Source: Burkholderia cepacia (lineage in GTDB: Bacteria > Pseudomonadota > Gammaproteobacteria > Burkholderiales > Burkholderiaceae). Taken from it: a DNA stretch of 64,000 bases. Position 1 is the first letter of the stretch. Each line of letters starts with the position of its first letter. Below the pieces are notes generated by a model. It saw nothing but the letters and a program-made list of their open reading frames with translations. It searched no databases and had not been told where the DNA came from. A program made the position numbers and the translations under genes. The stretch spans positions 62,001 through 126,000 of the forward strand of contig NZ_LDWR01000042.1 in the NCBI RefSeq assembly GCF_001039005.1, written 5' to 3'. Shown here piece after piece: positions 26,501 through 34,360 of this stretch.

Positions 26501-27106
26501 TCAGACCAGACCGTCGCGGCCGACGATCTCGCTCGCCTTCAGCCCGCCGAGCCGCGCATGCAGGCGGCCGCGCGTCGCGAACGCGAAGATCACCAGCACT
26601 TCGTCATCGTTGGGCGCATCGGGGAACAGGCACGTCACCGTGTCGTAGTGCGAACGCACGTAGAGCGCGTCCTTGTGCGCGAGCGGGACGTCGATCACCG
26701 TGTTGACCGGGCCGCGCTTGCCGCTCGACGGCACCCACGACTTCCCGCCGCCCAGCGCCGCGCGGATCGGCTCCGCGAAGATCGACGTGAGGAACGCGTT
26801 GCCGTGTTCGTATTCGCCGGCCGAGCCGACCAGGCAAGCCTTGCCGTAGCTCTCGATCGCACGGCCCGCGGCAAGCGCCTCGATGCGTCGCGCGAACTCC
26901 TGGCCGAGCGCCGGCGACGGCCGCACGAGATCGTCGAGATTTTCGCTGAAGCGTCCCGCGTACGGGTTATGAACGGCCGCGGCGATCACGATCTTGCGCA
27001 ACGGCTCGCCGTCCGCGAGCTGGCCGGATTCGTTCGCGAGCGAATCCTCGATCTGCGTGTACCACTTGCGGATATGAAAGCCTTCGAAATTTGCGATCTT
27101 GTTCAT
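26501..27106 (-). CDS. Amino acid synthesis (AA_synth, DUF1185) family protein
   Basis: Protein of 201 residues resembling the DUF1185/AA_synth family, whose members show the start FHIRKWYTQIEDSLAN, AAAVHNPYAGRF and SYGKACLVGSAGEYEHGNAF. The family name comes from old annotation; no reaction is established. Members are found beside flavin monooxygenases and aromatic-pathway genes, and the conserved His, Glu and Cys residues suggest an enzyme or ligand-binding role. AGAGGA precedes ATG 27106. A longer frame upstream runs into the VOC gene and is not used. Confidence 0.75.
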   Translation of the reverse strand: MNKIANFEGFHIRKWYTQIEDSLANESGQLADGEPLRKIVIAAAVHNPYAGRFSENLDDLVRPSPALGQEFARRIEALAAGRAIESYGKACLVGSAGEYEHGNAFLTSIFAEPIRAALGGGKSWVPSSGKRGPVNTVIDVPLAHKDALYVRSHYDTVTCLFPDAPNDDEVLVIFAFATRGRLHARLGGLKASEIVGRDGLV

Positions 27107-27155
27107 CAGGAATCCTCTATGAAATATCGGTTGTACGGGAATGAAAGACGGCGCC

Positions 27156-27671
27156 TCAATCGAACAGCGGCTCGAGCTCCACGGGATCGCTGGGGGCGTT
27201 GTACCGGTGCAGCACGCGCTTGCCCTCTTCGTCATCGGTGACGGTTTCGCAGAAGAATTCGAGGCGATTGCCGTCCGGGTCCGGGAAATACACGCCGATC
27301 CCGACCTTGTGATCGGTGATCTTGACGATCGGTACGTCGCGGCGAATCAGCATGCCGTACAGGCGTCGCAACTCGGTCAGGCCGCCGGCGATTTCGAGGC
27401 CGTAGTGCTGCAGGCCGATCGTGCCGAGCTCCGCGTCGGACGCCGCACGAATCAGTGCGATGTCATGGTGCTTCTGGCCGAAGGACATGAACACCCACTG
27501 CTCGCCGCGTGCGGTTTCCGTCATGCCGAGCACGTCGGCGTACCAGGTGCTCGAGCGCACGGGATCGCGCACGAACAACGACAGGTGGGTGCGCTGGACG
27601 CGCGGCGTGGGCAGCGGCAGCCCGCGCGCGTTCGCGCGCTCGGCGTGTTGCTGGATGTCGGACGGTGTCAT
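27156..27671 (-). CDS. VOC-family protein, extradiol dioxygenase-like
   Basis: Vicinal-oxygen-chelate protein of 171 residues with paired beta-alpha-beta-beta-beta modules. The expected 2-His-1-Glu metal ligands are visible in QRTHLSLFVRD, LQHYGLEIAGG and DPDGNRLEFF. This fits an Fe(II) or Mn(II) extradiol-type dioxygenase or another metal VOC enzyme, although classical extradiol dioxygenases are nearly twice as long. Its position between a ring hydroxylase and a hydrolase supports ring cleavage as its job. GGAGCGAAC precedes ATG 27671, and the BNR gene ends 11 bases before. Confidence 0.83.
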   Translation of the reverse strand: MTPSDIQQHAERANARGLPLPTPRVQRTHLSLFVRDPVRSSTWYADVLGMTETARGEQWVFMSFGQKHHDIALIRAASDAELGTIGLQHYGLEIAGGLTELRRLYGMLIRRDVPIVKITDHKVGIGVYFPDPDGNRLEFFCETVTDDEEGKRVLHRYNAPSDPVELEPLFD

Positions 27672-27682
27672 GTTCGCTCCGC

Positions 27683-28720
27683 TCAATCGGTCGACTGCGC
27701 GTGGGCGACGAGCGGCGCGTCGAACGGCGTCCACGCGACCGCCGTGATCTCGCTGAAATCACGCCATTCCTTGGTCCAGTTCCGGCCGCCGTCGCGCGAG
27801 CAGAACAGGTGCCCGTACTTGGTGCCCGCATAGACCAGCTCAGGCCGGGCCGCATGCACGCCGAACGCCCAGAACGTGGAATTCGGCGGCGTCTGCAGGT
27901 CCGTCTCGTGCCACGCGTAGCCGCGATCGGTCGAGCGGTAGATGCGGGTGCGGGTGCCCGGCGTGCCGTCGCCGATCGCCATCAGCAAGTCGCCGTCCGG
28001 CTTCGGCAGCTGCACGACCGTACGCGTGTAGTACAGCCCGTCGAAACGATCGCGCGACAACTTGCCGTCCCAGGTCTGGCCGTCGTCCTCGCTCACATGC
28101 ACCGCGTTGACCGTCAGCAGCACCGTGGTCTTCGGCCGGTCCGGCGTCGCGGACAGCACGGCGATCGCATGAATGTCGCTGTTGCGGATCGCCGTGCCGG
28201 GACCGTCCACGCGCGTCCAGCTCGCGCCGGCATCGCGGCTGCGCCATGCGCCACCTTCCTCCACGCCGTACCAGACATTGCGGCCGTCGTCCGGGTCCAC
28301 GCAGATCGTCAGCAGCCGCGGACGATTGACGCCCGAGCAAAACTCGGGGAACTCGGGCGCCGTTCGCTCCCAGGTCAGGCCCGCATCGATCGATTTGTAC
28401 AGCGCGGCGCGCGACGGTGCGCCGGTCCCCGCATAGAGCACCGCCGGATTCGCCGGGTCGATCGCGATGGACCAGACCGTCTGCCCGTTCAGGCAGTTGT
28501 CGGGGCGAAACCAGTGCGCGCCGCCGTCCTCGCTGATGGACAACCCGGAATCGGCGCCGGCGTAGACGCGCGACGGCGTCGCGGGGTCTACCGCGAGCGC
28601 GCGCACGATGCCGTCGAACTCGATGGGCTCGGTCAGCCCGAGGCGATGCCAGGTCTTGCCGTCGTCGTTCGAGCGCAGGATGCCTTGCCCGGCCGTGGCG
28701 ACCAGTACGGTTGCGGTCAT
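27683..28720 (-). CDS. BNR/Asp-box beta-propeller protein without signal peptide
   Basis: Predicted beta-propeller of 345 residues with repeated Asp-box motifs: SNDDGKTWHRLG, SEDGGAHWFRP, SIDAGLTWERT, SRDAGASWTRV, SEDDGQTWDGK, STDRGYAWHET and SRDGGRNWTKE. This is the fold of sialidases and sortilin-type proteins, but no catalytic set of a known glycosidase can be assigned. No signal peptide is seen at MTATVLVATAGQGI, so it should be cytoplasmic, which is unusual for the fold. It sits 15 bases after the SDR gene and 11 before the VOC gene. A lactonase-like or scaffold role is possible but unproven. Confidence 0.82.
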   Translation of the reverse strand: MTATVLVATAGQGILRSNDDGKTWHRLGLTEPIEFDGIVRALAVDPATPSRVYAGADSGLSISEDGGAHWFRPDNCLNGQTVWSIAIDPANPAVLYAGTGAPSRAALYKSIDAGLTWERTAPEFPEFCSGVNRPRLLTICVDPDDGRNVWYGVEEGGAWRSRDAGASWTRVDGPGTAIRNSDIHAIAVLSATPDRPKTTVLLTVNAVHVSEDDGQTWDGKLSRDRFDGLYYTRTVVQLPKPDGDLLMAIGDGTPGTRTRIYRSTDRGYAWHETDLQTPPNSTFWAFGVHAARPELVYAGTKYGHLFCSRDGGRNWTKEWRDFSEITAVAWTPFDAPLVAHAQSTD

Positions 28721-28735
28721 GAAATGCTCCTTGTG

Positions 28736-29548
28736 TCAGAGAAAAATGCCGCGCGTGAGCCCGCCATCGCAGCCGATCGACTCGCCGGTGATCGAGCCGG
28801 ATTTCGGCGACGCGAGAAACGCGACGATCCACCCCATTTCTTCCGGCTGCAGCACGCGCCGGATCGGCGTGACCTTCACGTAGTTGGCCTCGACCTCCGC
28901 AGCCGTGAGCCCCTGCTTCTGCGCCTCTTTCTCGTAGAGTTCGTGGATGTGCGGCGTCTCGACGACGCCCGGGTGAATCGTGTTGACCGTGATGCCGAAC
29001 GGGCCGAGCTGGTCGGACAGCGTCTTGGTCAGGTGCACGATCGCCACGTTGCGCATGCCGGACAACTGCTTGCTGCCGCGGCCCGTCAGGCCGCCGATGT
29101 TGACGATCCGGCCGAAGCCGTTGCGCCGCATGTACGGCGCGGCCGCCTTTGCGCAACGCAGGTAGCCGACCACCTTGATGTCGATGTCCTGCAGCAGCCC
29201 CTGCGGGTCGGCGTTTTCCAGTTCCGCCCGCACGAGGCCGCCCGGATGCGCGGCGCCGTTCAGCAGGATGTCGAGCCGGCCGAAGCGCTCGACGCTCGCG
29301 GCCATCGCCGCTTCGACGGACGCCATGTCGGTCGTGTCCACCGTGACGGGCAGGATCGTCCCGGCCGCGTTGCCCAGCGGCGCGAGCGCCGCGCGAATCT
29401 CGGCGGCGGCCGCCTCGAGATGTTCCATGCGTCGCGCGGCGATGGCGACGTTGACGCCTTCGCGGGCCAGCTCGAGCGCGACCGCCTTGCCGATGCCCAT
29501 GCTGCCGCCGGTGATGAACGCGGCTTTTCCGTGGAGTTGCAGATCCAT
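28736..29548 (-). CDS. Short-chain dehydrogenase/reductase lacking the Ser-Tyr-Lys catalytic residues
   Basis: Rossmann-fold SDR of 270 residues. The cofactor motif TGGSMGIG is intact (13-20) and NGAAHPGG replaces the usual NNAG. Where the catalytic Ser and YxxxK should be, the protein has IVNIGGLTG and S163-G-M-R-N167, followed by the normally placed LTKTL helix, so Ser, Tyr and Lys are all absent. It may be a non-canonical oxidoreductase or a binding partner. The start MDLQLHGK at 29548 has only a weak ribosome-binding site. It lies 49 bases after the TPP enzyme gene. Confidence 0.85.
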   Translation of the reverse strand: MDLQLHGKAAFITGGSMGIGKAVALELAREGVNVAIAARRMEHLEAAAAEIRAALAPLGNAAGTILPVTVDTTDMASVEAAMAASVERFGRLDILLNGAAHPGGLVRAELENADPQGLLQDIDIKVVGYLRCAKAAAPYMRRNGFGRIVNIGGLTGRGSKQLSGMRNVAIVHLTKTLSDQLGPFGITVNTIHPGVVETPHIHELYEKEAQKQGLTAAEVEANYVKVTPIRRVLQPEEMGWIVAFLASPKSGSITGESIGCDGGLTRGIFL

Positions 29549-29597
29549 AACGATGAAAGGTGAGAGTCGGGATTGAAGGGATAAGCGGGTTGCGCGA

Positions 29598-31178
29598 TCA
29601 GGACAGGCACATTTCAATGAGCCTCGGCCCGTCGGCGTGGGCGAGCGCGGCATCGAGCGCTTGCGACAACGCTTGCACGGTGCTCGCGCGCTCGGCCGGC
29701 ACGCCGTAGCCGCGCGACAGCGCGAGCCAGTCGATCGGCGGGTCGTCCAGCAGCGTCAGGCGGCTGGCATGCGGCGTGTCGGCCGGCAGGCCGCTGCGTG
29801 CGAGCTCGGTCTGCAGGATGCCGTAGCGCCGGTTCGATGCGATCAGCATGACGATCGGCAAACGCTCGCGCGCCATCGTCCACAGCGCCTGGATCGTGTA
29901 CTGCGCGCTGCCGTCGGACTGCAGCGCGAAGACGCGGCGTTCCGGGCATGCGACCGCGGCGCCGAGCGCCACCGGCAAGCCCTGGCCGATCGCGCCGCCC
30001 GTATTCGTGAGGATCGTGTGACGGCACGCGCGCGCCGACGCGGTCACGAACGGATAACCGCACGTGCCGCCCTCGATCGACACGATCGCGTCGTCGGGCA
30101 ATGCATTCGCCAGCACGCGGCCGACGGCCTGCGGCGTCAGCGGCCCTTCCTCCACCTCCCAACGCTCGACCTGCACGCCGCCGGCGTTGCCCGGCGCGCC
30201 GATGCGATCGGCCAGCGCTTCCAGCGCTTCATCCGCCGCGTCGCCCGGTGCGGCCAGCGTGACGATGTCTTCGGGGCGCGCGAGTTCGCCCGGAATGCCT
30301 TCGTAGCCGAAGTAGGTGACGGGTGCGAGCGCGCCCGCCAGCACCACGCGCCGGTCGGCCAGCGCGGCCAGCGCCGGCTCGGGGAAATACGGCAGGCGGT
30401 CGATATCCGGCAAGCCGCCGCCGCGCTCGGCGCGCGCCGGAAAGGTCTCGCTGAAGCAGGTCGCGCCGGTCGCCGCCGCGATGCGCGCCGCCGCGTGCTG
30501 CCCGCGAGCCGACAGCGCGCGGCCGCCCATCAGCAGCACCGTGCGATGGCCGCTGAGCAGCAGATCGGCGACGCGTTCGACCCGTGCGTGATCGAACGAC
30601 ACCGTGGCCGGGCGAACGACGGCGGGCGATGCCGCGTCGCGCACCTTGGCCGACTGGAGATCGACCGGGAGCACGAGGGTCGCGACGCCGCGCTGCGCGC
30701 CCATCGCGGCCGAGATCGCGTCGGCCGTATCCGTCGCGAGATCCGCGTCGCGTGCCACGCTGCGGTACCACACCGACACCGGGCGCGCGAGGGATTCGAT
30801 GTCGGACGTGAGCGGCGCGTCGTACTTCAGATGGTCGCGCGTGTGGTCGCCGACGATGTTCAGGATCGGCGTGCGGGCGCGGCGCGCGTTGTGCAGGTTG
30901 GCGACGCCGTTCGCGTGGCCGGGCCCGAGATGCAGCAGCGTCATCGCGGGCTTGCCGGCCATGCGGCCGTAGCCGTCCGCGGCGCCCGTGCATACACCCT
31001 CGAACAGCCCGAGGATGGAACGAACACCGGCCACGGTATCGAGCGCGCCGACGAACGGCATCTCGGTGGTGCCGGGATTGGCAAAACAGACGTCGACGCC
31101 GGCGTCGCGCGCCGTCTCGAGCACGATGCTCGCGCCGCTTCGTGTTCCGGTATCGGTGTCCAACTGTGGGATGTTCAT
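29598..31178 (-). CDS. Thiamine-pyrophosphate enzyme (benzoylformate decarboxylase/acetolactate synthase-like)
   Basis: ThDP-dependent enzyme of 526 residues with the three-domain layout of the POX/ALS family. The cofactor-activating glutamate is E39 in ANPGTTEMPF, GHANGVANLHNARRART follows, and the C-terminal cofactor-binding segment runs from QSDGSAQYT to LIASNRRYGIL (SDG in place of GDG). A likely reaction is 2-oxo acid decarboxylation to an aldehyde or a carboligation. It is the first gene of the catabolic operon. Its promoter contains a perfect palindrome in the -35/-10 spacer. Confidence 0.88.
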   Translation of the reverse strand: MNIPQLDTDTGTRSGASIVLETARDAGVDVCFANPGTTEMPFVGALDTVAGVRSILGLFEGVCTGAADGYGRMAGKPAMTLLHLGPGHANGVANLHNARRARTPILNIVGDHTRDHLKYDAPLTSDIESLARPVSVWYRSVARDADLATDTADAISAAMGAQRGVATLVLPVDLQSAKVRDAASPAVVRPATVSFDHARVERVADLLLSGHRTVLLMGGRALSARGQHAAARIAAATGATCFSETFPARAERGGGLPDIDRLPYFPEPALAALADRRVVLAGALAPVTYFGYEGIPGELARPEDIVTLAAPGDAADEALEALADRIGAPGNAGGVQVERWEVEEGPLTPQAVGRVLANALPDDAIVSIEGGTCGYPFVTASARACRHTILTNTGGAIGQGLPVALGAAVACPERRVFALQSDGSAQYTIQALWTMARERLPIVMLIASNRRYGILQTELARSGLPADTPHASRLTLLDDPPIDWLALSRGYGVPAERASTVQALSQALDAALAHADGPRLIEMCLS

Positions 31179-31213
31179 GCGGCCGCTCGACGGTTTGAAA
31201 GGAGTGGTGATGA

Positions 31214-31242
31214 CTGTAATCCCGAATTTCGGGATTTGTCAA
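31214..31242 (-). promoter_or_regulatory. Promoter of the catabolic operon with operator as its spacer
   Basis: On the minus strand a consensus TTGACA (31242-31237) is followed by 17 bases and TTACAG (31219-31214). The spacer is almost wholly the 19-base palindrome at 31218-31236, with AATCCCGAA arms around one base. A protein bound there would exclude polymerase. The IclR protein encoded at 21319 is the nearest candidate. The TPP-enzyme start is 36 bases downstream. Confidence 0.62.
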
Positions 31243-31356
31243 ACACCCAAGACTCAACCGTCGCGTCGATCAGATTCACGTTTACCCGATTAATTTGGCT
31301 ATTTTTTGGTATGTAACCACCTTCTTCGGCCTACCACACCTCACTCCGATATGACG

Positions 31357-31378
31357 AAATTCCCGCAATTCGGAATTT
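31357..31378. promoter_or_regulatory. Second, related imperfect palindrome
   Basis: AAATTCCCG and CGGAATTT half-sites are separated by CAATT (one arm has an extra base). It resembles the palindrome at 31218 in its CCCG/TTCGG-type cores. It lies 38 bases before the TonB-receptor remnant on the plus strand, so it may once have controlled that gene. Confidence 0.4.
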
Positions 31379-31415
31379 ACCCACTCTACGGTCGCGCGAG
31401 CGCCGACGCCGGAAC

Positions 31416-31740
31416 ATGAACAGGAAGAACCGGGGCAGCCGCACCGATGGCCATCGCCGTCGGCACGACTGGCCTGGGTGGCGCCGATGCGCAGAAGGTG
31501 TCGCTGCCCGCCATCGAGATCTGGGAGCAGCGCGCGACCGCCCCGTTTCGTGCGCTCGAATCGACGAGCGCAACGCGCACCGAGACGGACATGATGGAGA
31601 TGCCGTTCGCGGTCAGCGCGTCGACGCGAAACTGGACCAGACTGTCGCCGCGACGCGTGGCGAGGACCTGTACGACTGAGTCGTGGGCGACGGGACAGTC
31701 GCCGGCATTTCCCGCGTTGCTACCGCGATGCACGCTCCGC
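31416..31740 (+). pseudogene. Remnant of a TonB-dependent receptor gene (signal and plug start)
   Basis: Two plus-strand frames together read like the N-terminus of a TonB-dependent receptor. From about 31444 one frame gives a signal-like APMAIAVGTTGLGGADAQ and the plug motif SATRTETDMMEMPFAVSA. Near 31620 the match moves to the frame that opens with MNRKN at 31416, giving DAKLDQTVAATRGEDLYD, then TGA where this family usually has Trp, then VVGDGTVAGISRV. So at least two frame changes and one nonsense codon are present. The rest of the receptor (about 600 residues) is missing and the next sequence is the GH74 terminator. The assignment is by motif only. Confidence 0.48.
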
Positions 31741-31747
31741 GAACAAC

Positions 31748-31786
31748 GCAGCGGGCCTCGACACGAATCGCATCGAGGCCCGCTGC
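31748..31786 (-). terminator. Long perfect hairpin after the GH74 gene
   Basis: A 14-bp perfect stem, GCAGCGGGCCTCGA with TCGAGGCCCGCTGC, encloses an 11-base loop 23 bases past the xyloglucanase stop. It is followed by only a few T residues on the minus strand. Confidence 0.6.
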
Positions 31787-31809
31787 AGCCGCTACTGCGC
31801 GACGATCGT

Positions 31810-34161
31810 TCAGGTCGACGAAGTACCGTAGATGATGCCGCGACCGCTGTTCGGCGCCACGTAGACGGTGCCGAACGTCCGCGGGTCACCGACCACCAGT
31901 TCGTAACCGCCCCATTGGTGCTGCGCATCGTTGATCTGTACCCACGTCGCGCCCTGGTCGATGGAACGGAACAGCGCGATCGTGCCATTGACCGTGCCCG
32001 CCAGATAGATCGTCGGCGCGTTCGCGCCGGGCGCCGCCTTGCCGAACCCGACCGAGATCGCCGACGTGACGATGCCCGGCTGGAAGGCATCCCAGCTCCA
32101 GCCGGAGCTGCCGCTGCGATAGAGGCCGGACGACGTTGCAAGCCAGACTTGCCCCTGGACGCCCGTCACCGTCGACGCTTTGCCGTTCTTGGGCAGGCCT
32201 TGAGCAGAAACCTGCCACGTCGCGCCTTGATCGCCGCTGGCGTAGAACACGCCGTTCGTACTGTCCCACGCATAGAGCAGGTTGGCGTTGAGGCCGTCCG
32301 AGAGCACCTGGACACCGACCGGCAGCGGCGTTTTCGTCCACGCGCCCATGCAGGTGCTCCAGCTCGCGCCGTTGTCGGTCGAGTAGACCGGCGCCACGTC
32401 GGACGGCGCCCACACGATCGTGTGCCCGTCCGCCGACAGCGCCACCGTGCCGGCCCCCTTGGTCGAGCCGGCCTGATTGGCGAAGCCCGTCCACGTCGCG
32501 CCGCCGTCCTGCGAGACCGCGCCGAACGCCGTGCCGCCTTCCACGCCCGTCCCGACCATGACCATCTTTGCCGGCACGTTGCGCGCGAAATCGACACCCG
32601 TTCCGTTGCCGCCGTTGACGTTGCCCATCGACCGCTTCGGCGCCTGGGTCAGGTCGGTATGCACGAACCCGCCGATGTCGCCGAGGCCGCTGATGAGCGG
32701 CGCGCCCGACGTCGGCGAGGCCAGCGCGAGCACGGCGGTTTCCTCGACGCCGTTGGCGCCGATGGTCCAGCGGGTCGGCAGGCCGCGATCGGCGTCGGTC
32801 AGGTTGGTCGTGCTCCAGATGGTCGCGCCGGTCGAATAGAACGCGTGGTCGACGTTCGACGGATCGATCACGACCTGCGCCCAGTTGCCGAACCCGGCCT
32901 GCGCATTGCCGTCCGTCAGCCATGGCGCCAGGCTCGCGTCCCGCACCGCGTTCGCACCGACGTCCGTCCACGTCTTGCCGCCGTCACCGGTGCGATACAT
33001 CGTGTCGCTCGGCCACCAGTGATCCATCGTCATGACGACCGCGACGCCAGGGTTCCACGGATCGACCGCCAGGCCGCTGAAACCCGATGCGTAGTTGTTC
33101 GAATTAGGCGGCGAGATGTTCTCCCAGATGCCGGTGTCGATGCCGTACTTCCACACCTGGCCGGCCGTCATCCCGTTGGGGCCCGCGACGTTGCCGTACG
33201 TGACATACAGGTTGCGGTCGGGCCCGATCAGGCCGCGCTGCGGCATCATCGGGCTCGCCGGGCCGCCCGCGACCGCGTTCCACGTCACGCCGCCGTCACC
33301 GCTGCGATACAGGGTCGACGCCGCCGTGGCGGTCGACACGCCGGCGAACAGGATCTGGCTCGGCGAACCGTTGCCGCCGGAGCGCGGATCGAATGCGACG
33401 AACGCGACGCCGGCGCCCGTGTCGTCGCTCGACAGCGCACTGAAGCCGCTCACCCTCGCCCACGTCTGACCGCTGTCGGCGCTCTTCCACAGGCCGTTGG
33501 CGGCGGGTTGCGAACTGGCGTTCGAGCTTCCGTAGAACAGCGTCGACCCGTGATTCGGATCGACCTGCAGCCGTTCGCCAGCCTGCCGCCCGTCCTGGTT
33601 GCCGCCGACCCGCAGGCCCAGCGGATAGGACGTGAAGGTCGCGCCGCGATCCGACGACACGAGCACGGCGCCGTTCTGGGCCCACCAGCTGGTATAGAGG
33701 CCCACGACCATGTAAAACATGTTCGGATTGCCCGGATCGACGGCGATGCTCTCGATCCCCATCCAGTGCGAGGTCGACGGCGGCGTCCAGTCGTTCAGCG
33801 GAATCCAGGTACTGCTCGTCGAGTCGTAGCGATACGCGCCGCCGATATCGGTACGCGCATAAATGAGCCCGCGCTCCCACGGATGCGCGATGAGGCCCGT
33901 CACATAACCGCCGGCGACGACTCGCACGTTGCCCCACGTGTAGGCAGGCTGAGCGGCCGCGCCGCCGACGCCGGCAGCAGCAGCCTTGATCGACGCTGCC
34001 AGCGGGCCGCCGCCGTCCGCGCCGCCGCAGGCGGAAAGCAATGTTGCGGCGCCGAGACCGCCAATGCTCAGCAGAAAGTGTCGTCGGGCGTTGCTTTCGA
34101 TGCGGCTGTCCGCCGCTTGATGCTCGGTCGGCTCGCATGCCGGCACATTTTTCTGATCCAT
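31810..34161 (-). CDS. GH74-type xyloglucanase, Tat-exported lipoprotein
   Basis: Predicted endo-xyloglucanase or related glycoside hydrolase of 783 residues. It is a tandem beta-propeller with many Asp-box repeats (SSDRGATFTS, SADSGQTWARV, SGDGGVTWNAV, TGDGGKTWTDV). The GH74 hallmark YTWGNVRVVAGGYVTG is followed by YARTDIGGAYR, and a second DIGG occurs in SGLGDIGGFVH. The aspartates D105 and D495 match the family catalytic base and acid. The N-terminus has a twin arginine (R26-R27) then a lipobox LLSAC with C45, so it is probably a Tat-exported lipoprotein. AGGAG precedes ATG 34161. It sits beside a polysaccharide-lyase-like gene and the xylose operon. Confidence 0.86.
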   Translation of the reverse strand: MDQKNVPACEPTEHQAADSRIESNARRHFLLSIGGLGAATLLSACGGADGGGPLAASIKAAAAGVGGAAAQPAYTWGNVRVVAGGYVTGLIAHPWERGLIYARTDIGGAYRYDSTSSTWIPLNDWTPPSTSHWMGIESIAVDPGNPNMFYMVVGLYTSWWAQNGAVLVSSDRGATFTSYPLGLRVGGNQDGRQAGERLQVDPNHGSTLFYGSSNASSQPAANGLWKSADSGQTWARVSGFSALSSDDTGAGVAFVAFDPRSGGNGSPSQILFAGVSTATAASTLYRSGDGGVTWNAVAGGPASPMMPQRGLIGPDRNLYVTYGNVAGPNGMTAGQVWKYGIDTGIWENISPPNSNNYASGFSGLAVDPWNPGVAVVMTMDHWWPSDTMYRTGDGGKTWTDVGANAVRDASLAPWLTDGNAQAGFGNWAQVVIDPSNVDHAFYSTGATIWSTTNLTDADRGLPTRWTIGANGVEETAVLALASPTSGAPLISGLGDIGGFVHTDLTQAPKRSMGNVNGGNGTGVDFARNVPAKMVMVGTGVEGGTAFGAVSQDGGATWTGFANQAGSTKGAGTVALSADGHTIVWAPSDVAPVYSTDNGASWSTCMGAWTKTPLPVGVQVLSDGLNANLLYAWDSTNGVFYASGDQGATWQVSAQGLPKNGKASTVTGVQGQVWLATSSGLYRSGSSGWSWDAFQPGIVTSAISVGFGKAAPGANAPTIYLAGTVNGTIALFRSIDQGATWVQINDAQHQWGGYELVVGDPRTFGTVYVAPNSGRGIIYGTSST

Positions 34162-34324
34162 GAAACCACTCCTCATGTCGTTGTTGATAAACGCAGGCCA
34201 GCAGAGAACGAACGGCACTGGCCGCGCGACAAACGCAGCGCCAGCCCGACACGAGCGCGAAATAACGACAGGACAACGAATCGATATCGGTCGCCACGCG
34301 ACGCGCGTGCTTGCGCTGCCGATA

Positions 34325-34344
34325 CGGGCCGCCGCGGCGGCCCG
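34325..34344 (-). terminator. GC-rich palindrome between the two polysaccharidase genes
   Basis: CGGGCCGCCG is followed directly by its reverse complement CGGCGGCCCG, a 20-base perfect palindrome 16 bases past the lyase stop. It could be a terminator or an mRNA-stabilising structure. The 199-base gap up to the GH74 gene holds no coding frame. Confidence 0.42.
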
Positions 34345-34360
34345 CATGCTCGTGCTGCCG

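Noticed and set aside
31386..31740. A minus-strand frame ending at 31386 with GC-rich third positions
   Set aside because: It shares third-codon positions with the plus-strand TonB-like frame, so the composition is explained by that; its translation matches no family I know.
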